NCBI GenBank assembly: GCA_001939145.1
Contig: LSRX01000841.1
Location: 7,986-71,985, forward strand
Source: Symbiodinium microadriaticum
Lineage: Eukaryota; Sar; Dinophyceae; Suessiales; Symbiodiniaceae
Reading direction: 5' to 3'
DNA: 64,000 nucleotides
Shown: one piece after another, positions 56,883 to 64,000 of the stretch
Numbering within the stretch: position 1 is the first letter of the stretch
How the letters are laid out: each line of letters begins with the position of its first letter
The notes under the pieces: model-generated
What the model saw: only the letters and a program-made list of their open reading frames with translations
Databases searched by the model: none
Told to the model about the DNA's origin: nothing
Position numbers and translations under genes: made by a program

Positions 56883-57324
56883 TGTGTAGGTAAACCCTTG
56901 ACAAGACCCGAAGTAGTAACACCTACGCGCAGAGTAGCGCACCCTAACTAACGAGTCATGAGCCCTGAACTGCGAAACCCGCCGACCCTGGCTGGGCAGA
57001 GTGTCCGGTTGAAGGAACACTTGGGAGGAAAGAGCCTCCACCATGCGCTTAGGTTCTACCGGGGGCTCCTTTAAGTCCTAAATAATGCGAGTAATATGGG
57101 GCTTCTATGTTTTTTCGGGGTTTGGGGTTTAGGCTTTGGGGTGTCGGTTTTTCGGTTTGGGACTTCAGGTGAGTACTTGGCTCTTCACAGGTGGAAAGCG
57201 ACTCCTGGTCTGCGAGCACTGTAATCGCTGACCGCAGACCTGCTGAACCTGCAATGACCACGAAATCAAACACCGAGCCGGAACCTGAAAAGTCGTCAGC
57301 CCCTACACCCTAAACCCTGAAAGT

Positions 57325-57360
57325 GTTTAGGGTTTAGGGCTTAAGCCCTAAACCCTAAAC
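57325..57360. repeat. Perfect 36-bp head-to-head telomere palindrome
   Basis: GTTTAGGGTTTAGGGCTT is followed immediately by its exact reverse complement AAGCCCTAAACCCTAAAC. TTTAGGG units run into CCCTAAA units with no spacer. It can extrude as a cruciform. Confidence 0.95.
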
Positions 57361-57364
57361 CCAC

Positions 57365-60205
57365 ACCTAAATCTCAAATCCTCTCCAACAAACCCGATGC
57401 ACCTGGGCTTCAACCCTGCTTTGGCGGCCAAAATGCCCTGCCTGGGCTCATCGGTAGGCTTGGGGGTGTGGGCTTCGGGTGTGGGATGCTTCTTCTGATG
57501 ACCAGCAATCAGCTCAGCACAGAAAACGCATCATGTCTCGGCAAAAACCCGAAACCCTAAACCCTAAAACCTAAACCCTGAGTCTGCTTCGACTTTGCAG
57601 CACCTCGCCTGATGCTGGTGGGGCCATCTGCGCGGGAGGGCGCCCTCAAGGCGGAACATCGCTTGGAAACTCATGGGTCTGCTGTCATGTAGGAACCTTA
57701 ATGATTAGAATAGTGTTCTGGGCTTCTTTAGGAACCCTAAGGAATAACGTTGATCATTGCTTAGGCAACTATAGGACACTTCCACCTGAAACCACTTAAA
57801 TCCCAGCTTCCGTGCTTGCGGTTCATTGCTCATTGACCACCACTTGAAGATGAAGTGAAAGCCATTATCTTCAGCACAAGTCGAAGTATGACAAGAGGCC
57901 ATGAGCCATAAACCATAAACGCTGGACACTTATACCCCCCAAAACATGAAAACCCTAGACACATCCTTATGATCCACTAACCCGGGAAGCCCTACAACTA
58001 CCAAGCCCTAAACCCCCACCCCTCGGCGGACCTTGGCGTGCTGGTACCACTGGCAGCTTTCGGCCTGTGCTGCGACAGACCCGGAGTTTTCCACGGAGGT
58101 CCGGGGAAGCAGGGCTGTTAGGGCTAAGGCTTTAGGGTTTGGGGCTTACCTTCCATGTATCCATGGGTTTCGGGTTAGGGTCCGGGCTGTTGTCAAGCAG
58201 AGTCTTGAGGGTCTAAGATCAGGAGTCACGGCCTACAGGTCTAAAGTTTATCTTTAAGGGGCTCAGGGTCTTCAGTTTATCTTTAAGGGGCTCAGGATTT
58301 AAGGCTCGGGGTTCCGGATCTGTATACACCATCATGAAGCCTTAGACACCTACCAAACACCCAGTGCTTACCGGAGACAAAAGTCAAGTTCGGCCTCTCA
58401 GCGTCCCGTGAGCTCGTCCTGCACAGGGCTTCTTGTGTCAGCTCCTGTGCCTTGCGGCTTAAGGTTTAGGGGTTTAGGGGTTTAGGGGTTTAGGGGTTTA
58501 GGGGTTTAGGGTTTAGGCTTAGAGCTTCGAGTTTGGGGCTTCGGTTCTGCTAGTGCGTCTTGGTGTCTTTAGGGCTTCTAGGGCTAGCGGCTGATACCCG
58601 AAAACACAGCCAAGAAACATCAGAAACACACACACACACGCGCGCAAGCAGAATCAACCACACCAAAAAGAACGCAACCACAAAAGCCCTGGCCTTAAAC
58701 CGAAACAAGCCTGTGTGAAAGTCCAAAATCCTGAACCAGCCCTCAACAGCCCGAAACCTAAAGACAAAGCACTGAACTCTATGAACCCTCAAGACTTATA
58801 CGAAGCCCTCAAGCCCTAAAACCTAAACACCAAAATCCTAGCAGCCTAAGCCCTGAACCCAAAAATCCTAAACTGTCCGATGACATCTTGCCTAAATCCC
58901 TAAACTCCCAAAAAAACCCTAAACCCTGAACCCTAAATCCTAAACCCCTCGCCACGCTTTCCGCCATCCTTTTGGGGTCCTCAAAGATGGGCTCACTGCC
59001 CCGGGTGCAGACGGCCTTTCGACAGAGGCGGTGCTTTGGGGGTGTAGGGTTTAGGGTTTAGGGTTTAGGGCTTAGGGTCTAGGGGTTTTCGGGCGTTGAA
59101 CAAATTAAGGGGTTTAGGGTTGCTGTACCGTATTGCAAACATCCCGTCGTTGTTTGTAAGGCTGTGGGTAGGACATTTAAAACGTCACTGAGAGTTTATA
59201 ACGTCGAAGGATTGGAGCTTTCGTGGTGCAGGGGCTTGCGGGTTCTCGTGTTCAAGGCTTGGGAGATTTGGGCATTTCTTGACATACCGTTCACTTAGCC
59301 CTGCGTGGAACCGTTGAAAGAACCCCCAAACTTCAACTCCAAGCCGGGAGGCCGTGGAAACTTGCCGCGACGGAATGAAAATCCGCAGGCTGTCGGTGTG
59401 TTTAAATGCTCAAGGTTTAGGCTGTTTAGAGTATTTAAGCTAGCATGAACAAGCGTCAGACCCGCTACAGCCGACGCCATGAAAATTGAATTCCTCAATA
59501 TGAAACTGCTATATCCCAAATCCCTAAACTCCCTAAACCTCTAAACCAACCGCTTATTCAACCTTATTGAACCCTTAAACCGTACGCTCCACCAACCCCC
59601 ACCTCACAGAGGGAACGCCGGATTTCGGCGAGGGCCTGAATCAGCAATGAAGGGATTTCAAACACTGAAAAGGAGCTCGCACACAGTCGTAGCATAGTTT
59701 AGGACCTTTAGAGTTTAGGGATTTGGGTCTGGGGTTTCCGCGAGGGTGTTGTTGCTTAGACGTCACGACGTTGTGCAAGACGAGAAGATTATCATGATAG
59801 CCGAAAGCAAATCACAACAAGACCTTTGCAATGTCTCCCTGGCAACCTGAACCCGACAGGCGTATCCAAAGATCAACAGGTCAACCTACGTTCGCCCTGC
59901 AACTCGAATCCTACACTGCAAACTACGACCACCCCAAAATCCTGGACCCCTTTAGAGGCGTAGCCCAAAGGGAAGAATTGCGAGCAGTCACACCGCACCA
60001 GCTGCTGCGGCAACATACAAACGCACCTCATAGTTGGAGTGTTCGCTTTCGGTGGCGTCTTCGGCTGTGGCCTGGCTTGAAAGTTTGTACCGGGCCAGGT
60101 GGGGGATGGGCGCAAGGAGAGGGGAATAGCCGCGTGATGATCGATCTGCTTTGCGGTGGTGCCGTGGGTCGCGTGAGCTCATATCTACCTTGAGATATAA
60201 TGACA
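57365..60205. other. Repeat-rich stretch, no confident gene
   Basis: TTTAGGGG runs (58460-58520), CCCTAAA (57545-57575, 58915-58945) and TTTAGGG (59040-59080). Open frames at 57705-57929 (minus), 59295-59519 (minus) and 59831-60193 (plus) have no domain or splice partner. Confidence 0.5.
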
Positions 60206-60208
60206 TAA

Positions 60209-60344
60209 CTTACGACTACCACAACGACTACGACTACGACTACGACGACGATGACGATGATGACTACGACTACGACTACGACTACGACTACTACTACTAC
60301 TACTCCTCCTCCTCCTCCTTCTCCTCCTCCTCCTCCTCCTCCTC

Positions 60345-60379
<35 letters not shown>

Positions 60380-60400
60380 ACGACGACGACGACTACCACT
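60209..60400 (+). repeat. Composite triplet-repeat tract
   Basis: Successive blocks of one period: (GAC/TAC)n, (GATGAC)n, (TAC)n, (TCC)n, (TGC)n about 11 units, then (GAC)n. The 3-bp period is almost unbroken for about 190 bp, so every frame is open on both strands and gives homopolymeric peptides. I see no splice or start context that makes it coding. Confidence 0.95.
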
Positions 60401-60769
60401 AGACGCAGTGTTTTGATTGCTGCTACTACATTGCTACTGTGATGGTGCTTTCTGCTTCCGTTCTTCAGAACTCCTAACATCAGTGTTCTTAGCCTACAAA
60501 CCCCTGAATCCCAAACCCCCAAAGCCAAATCCCATAGGGCTTTGCGTTTCGGGTTCCTTCAAGCCCCTGTTTGCAACTTATACAAACCTTAATTCAAACC
60601 TCTGACAAGCCCGTAACACAACATACATTCCGAGAAATACTTGCAACAACCTTTTGAGATCACTATTCATGAAGAAGCAACAAGTTTACATCCGATATGA
60701 GCCCTGGACATCTCATCGTAAACACTCGCTAAGACGCCTTTAAGTTGAGCTCTCCTGCAAAAGTATAAA

Positions 60770-61280
60770 AAGGAACCCTACACCCTGAACCCTTAAACCC
60801 AAAACCCCCAAACACTAAACCCCAACCGGAACCCTAAACCCCAAACACCTAAACCCTGAACCCCAAAGCCCTAAACCCCTGACCCCTATCTCCTTTACCC
60901 CGAAACCCTAAAACCCCAAAACCCCCAAAACCCCAAAACCCCCAAAACCCCTAAACCCCTATTTCAGTCTCCTTTGATTTGGGGTTCCTTAAAGGGATCT
61001 ATAGGGTTTCCTTAAAGGGGTCTATAGGGTTCCTTAAAGGGGTTCTCCTTTTGATGTTCGGCTCCAGCCTGCTTGCTGGCGCACTCGCGGGCCGCGCCTT
61101 GGGTGGAGGCGGCCTCGGAGCGATCCGGGGACTTGAGGGGGTTTTAAGGCTCTTGGGGAATTTAGGGTTTAGGGTTTAGGGGTTTAGGGTTTTAGGGGTT
61201 TTAGGGTTTAGGGTTTTAGGGTTTTAGGGTTTAGGGCTTTAGGGCTCAGGGGTTTTGGGGTTTAGGGTTTAGGGCTTAGG
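60770..61280. repeat. Opposed CCCTAAA and TTTAGGG arrays
   Basis: CCCTAAACCCC-type units at 60775-60965 face TTTAGGG-type units at 61155-61280. In between is a triplicated TTCCTTAAAGGGRTCTATAGGG unit (60985-61045) and a short G-rich open frame. Confidence 0.85.
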
Positions 61281-62735
61281 GGGCATCGTTGTGTTTGAAT
61301 TGTGTTTGCGGCTCTTTTTGCTGGTTGTTGTTGTGCTTCTTGGTTGGTGTGCTGTGGTTTGCTGCGTTGTTGCTGCTTTTGGTGGTTGCATGTTGCTGCT
61401 CTTCTTGTGGTTCTTGGGCCGTTTAGTTTTTGCTGTGCAGCGTGTGTCGCTGTTTCTCGCTAGGGGGGCAAGGGGTCAGGCTCCGGGGCTCTTAGGGGCT
61501 CTGTTCCTGCTTCTTGCGGAAGGGGTTGTTAGGGTCTAAGTCTAAGTCGCGTTAGATTTTGGGGTTGGGGGGTTTGCGGCGCAGGGTTATAATAATTATA
61601 TCAGGGTTCTCCAATGGTCTTTATTTTTCTGGTGTTCACGGATGTTGGCAAGGGTTTCACAGGGTTTGGGCGGGCTTAATCATGTTATTTGGGGTTTTGA
61701 CATGTTTTGGGTGGTTTTGCGGTGTGCGGGATCTAGGATTGAGGGATTGGGGATAATTCTTCGGTGAACATGCGGGTCTTAGGTGCTGTGCTCCGTTGTC
61801 TTAGTTTCGGGACGCAGCTTCGACCCAATTCTGAAAATTTGTGGCTGGAAGCTCTAGGGATTAGGATTCAGAACGAAAGTGATTGGAGTGGATGGATGGG
61901 GTTAGTATCTACGGACCTCGTCGATCACGATGCCGACACCTCTCAATCCCCTAACATTACGCAAGATTCCAGGGAAACCATCAGCCCGAAATGGCTCGAA
62001 CCTGAATCCAACCCGGCCCTGCTTCTCGAAACACTACAGAAGTTATGAAAAACCGTGCCTGAAACCACCTTTGTGTCCGGACGTTTGTCGTTACAAGGAA
62101 GCCAGCTTCAGAATCAACTACGACCTTTAGACTTTCCTCCGCTGCAGTTTTTTAGTCAGGTAAGGACAGCACACGTTTTGAGAGCCCACACAAACCCTAA
62201 GCCCTGAAGCCTTTACTCTACATCAGAAACCCAAAACAACAGTAAAACCATGGAAGGAAGTTGTTAAACCCGAACCCCTAAAACCCTCAACCCTACACCC
62301 TAAACCCTAGACCCTAAGCCTAAAACCCGAGCACTGAGCCCTCCAAGCCTGCTTGGTGCCGTTGGTGTCGTCGGTACACTGGCCGGCCTGCAACAAACAG
62401 CATCGATCAATAGAAATCCTCGGTTACGGTTTAGGGTTTACGGTTTGGGGTGGAACTGTACAGTGTGGGCAGGGTTTAGTCTAGGGTTCGCCCTGCGCCT
62501 GAAGCCCATCCTCGGTATGAGAAAACACGTGGAAGTTTCCGAAAATAAGGGATCCTAATCGCGAATAAGAAGGATCCCATTCTAAGCCCTAGTACTTGCA
62601 GGGATTCTGAAAAAAGACCCGAATACTGGCCGCACTGCCTAACAACGGCCCTAATAATAGTAAAGGGTGCTATATGGACCCTGAAACAATGGGATTCTTA
62701 TGATTAAAGATTAGGACCCCCAACCAAACCCTAAA
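61281..62735. other. No confident gene; scattered repeats
   Basis: Low-complexity GT/TGCT-rich DNA at 61290-61440 gives a hydrophobic open frame that I do not accept as a gene. An open frame at 61764-62048 lacks domains. CCCTAAA units lie at 62275-62335. The second copy of the short dispersed repeat lies at 62650-62700. Confidence 0.45.
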
Positions 62736-62875
62736 CCCTAAACCCCTAAACCCCTATAGGGTCGTGGGTATAAGGTTTAGGGGTTTAGGGGTCTAGGGCT
62801 TTAGGGTTTAGGGTTTAGGGGTTTAGGGGTTTAGGGTTTAGGGTTTAGGGGCTTAAGGTTTAGGGTTTCGGGTGT
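62736..62875. repeat. Inverted CCCTAAA/TTTAGGG arrays
   Basis: CCCTAAACCCCTATAGGG turns directly into TTTAGGGG units within about 20 bp, then continues as near-perfect TTTAGGG to 62875. Confidence 0.9.
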
Positions 62876-63196
62876 ACACTGGCATGACTCTCTTGCGGGC
62901 TGTGATGCAACCGTCACAAGTCGGGTCAGATCTCGACCATGTGTGGCGCCAAACCCTAAACCCTGAACCCAAACGATCGTTCTCCTGGGATACACGGATC
63001 CAAGCTGTAACCTGGTCCAGGGTTAACATGCTTGACTGTGTGATGCACTGTGGTCGGTCGCCTTCTTTTTCGTGCATCTGCCCACAAGAAGAGATCTCAA
63101 GGTATCACAGCACTATGCGGCACGGATATCCGCGCCCTCGTAACCCAACTCTGGCAGTCGGGTGGGAGGGGCGGGACGCCTGAGTAGGGAAGTGGT

Positions 63197-64000
63197 TCAG
63201 TGTGACAACTCAAGATCCCGGGGCTGCAAACGAAGCCGACCTGCCTTGACGCGCTGGACAAGTCGTTCCACTTGCGACAGTAGGTCTACCTCCAACACCA
63301 CTTCTGCGCAAGCCGGCTCACACAGAGCTGCCAGCTTGTGTACTTTCTTGAAGGCTCCGGGAGATAAAGATTGCATGACATTACAACAGCCCAACTCCTG
63401 AACATAATGAGCTAAAGTCTTCATGTGCAACCACCTCCCTCGCCACTGTAGTCGAACTAAGTCTTCTTGCCACAACCGAAACAGATAAGTCGCCCCGCCA
63501 GGCCTCAGTGAACTAGGAACACACAAACTAGGATGATCTGCAACCTCTTTGAGGACCATCTTGAGGCGGCTCCGAAAGAGGCCTGGAGAGTAGCTCCAAA
63601 GCCGTTCGCTGGTTGTCATGACTTTTAAGGATCTTTGCAGGAAGTCGACGACAAAGGGCTCCTCGAGGCGTACACTCTGCCGCCTCGCACCTCGAGTCCT
63701 CGCTTTCACTAACTCCAACCGTAGGAAGATGACGTTGGCACACCCACTGTCGCTGCTGAGAATGCAGTCGCTGGCCTTCAAGCCGAACATTTCGCAGGGC
63801 CTCAGTAAACCGAAGAACCCTATCAAAAGCATCAGAGCAAATCGCGTCCAATCCCAGCTCAACGCCGTGGCCACCAAAGCCTTGAGCAGCGGCAGTGGCA
63901 TTGGCGGATGAACGTGACTCGGGTGTAGGATCTCCCAAGTGGTCAACAGTCCCCACGGCCCAGCCATGAAGTTCTTCAGGAAGGGAAACTTTTGGTTCAC
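63197..64000 (-). CDS. Tyrosine-recombinase-like protein (mobile element), truncated by window edge
   Basis: Open from the right edge to TGA at 63197-63199, at least 267 codons. It has FALMLLIGFFGLLRPCEMFG (the first catalytic Arg, in the LLRPCE context), then VPSSLRPGGATYLFRLWQED (the second Arg, where the canonical His-x-x-Arg is S-L-R), QWRGRWLHMKTLAHYVQELG (Trp in the His/Trp position and a Tyr in HYVQE as likely nucleophile). This R...RxGGA...GRW...HYVQE layout is that of tyrosine recombinases of Crypton/DIRS-type elements, which I recall as abundant in dinoflagellates. Strand exchange by a 3'-phosphotyrosine link is the family chemistry. Activity of this copy is unknown. It may be an exon of a longer gene. 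Confidence 0.75.
   Translation of the reverse strand: MNQKFPFLKNFMAGPWGLLTTWEILHPSHVHPPMPLPLLKALVATALSWDWTRFALMLLIGFFGLLRPCEMFGLKASDCILSSDSGCANVIFLRLELVKARTRGARRQSVRLEEPFVVDFLQRSLKVMTTSERLWSYSPGLFRSRLKMVLKEVADHPSLCVPSSLRPGGATYLFRLWQEDLVRLQWRGRWLHMKTLAHYVQELGCCNVMQSLSPGAFKKVHKLAALCEPACAEVVLEVDLLSQVERLVQRVKAGRLRLQPRDLELSH

Larger units (their letters stand above)
54481..57320. other. Repeat-rich stretch, no confident gene
   Basis: CCCTAAAGCC units (54590-54715), TTTAGGG units (54890-54920, 55090-55115, 55600-55695), CCCTAAA (55450-55500) and more at 56580-56705. A possible plus exon at about 57190-57312 reads VESDSWSASTVIADRRPAEP and ends in TAA, bounded by TTCACAG, but has no phase partner. 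Other open frames (55724-56319) lack domains. Confidence 0.5.

Noticed and set aside
60028-60528. Poly-Val/Ala/Gly frame over the triplet tract
   Set aside because: A period-3 microsatellite leaves all frames open; there is no splice or domain support.
61291-61539. Hydrophobic plus-strand frame resembling a membrane protein
   Set aside because: It lies in low-complexity GT/TGCT-rich DNA between TTTAGGG arrays; the hydrophobicity follows from base composition.

Overview
The window looks like nuclear DNA of a core dinoflagellate, most likely of the Symbiodiniaceae/Suessiales type. The reasons are: coding sequence broken into many short exons whose reading phases match across GT-AG and also GC-AG introns; acceptors that read AG followed by G; gene blocks lying on one strand for many kilobases; protein families I recognise from memory as dinoflagellate-expanded; and a plant/dinoflagellate-type telomeric heptamer (TTTAGGG/CCCTAAA) scattered in degenerate form through introns and intergenic DNA. 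There are no bacterial operons, ribosome-binding sites, CRISPR arrays, tRNAs or rRNAs that I can support. Most of the window is non-coding. All exon limits are read by eye from splice dinucleotides, phase and protein plausibility.

Layout. 0-4 kb: telomere-like repeats, a 66-bp inverted-repeat element and microsatellites, with only weak open frames. 4.15-10.9 kb, minus strand: a multi-exon gene for a SecA-like DEAD-type ATPase preceded by a degenerate J-domain-like exon and followed by a von Willebrand A domain. Its Walker A region and its last helicase motif are broken by frameshifts. 10.9-11.4 kb: a divergent strand switch with a hairpin, a dispersed repeat and AT-rich DNA. 11.4-34.5 kb, mainly plus strand: exons of several genes, including a large protein with 24-residue Ala/Ser/Pro repeats, a Lys/RG-rich protein, a five-exon methyltransferase-motif protein (22.95-24.43 kb), a short two-exon gene end (24.7-25.24 kb), a multi-exon dinoflagellate-family protein (26.5-30.4 kb) and a Lys-rich terminal exon (34.3 kb). 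35.65-37.49 kb, plus: one long exon of a large dinoflagellate family of unknown function, preceded by a 46-bp satellite. 38.9-53.7 kb, minus: many exons that fit one giant gene, or two adjacent ones: a SAM-domain exon, then a P-loop G-domain split over exons, then many helical/coiled-coil exons. 54-63 kb: mostly telomere-like arrays, a head-to-head telomere palindrome, a second copy of the 66-bp element and a composite triplet-repeat tract. 63.2-64 kb, minus: a tyrosine-recombinase-like mobile-element gene running off the window edge.

The most useful observations are the SecA/J/vWA architecture and its frame breaks, the SAM/G-domain/coiled-coil gene, the matched 66-bp inverted-repeat elements 56 kb apart, the head-to-head telomere palindrome, and the inverted arrays of one 40-46 bp telomere-derived repeat that flank the 31-38 kb segment. 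I could run no homology search; family names rest on motifs visible in the sequence and on remembered family features.
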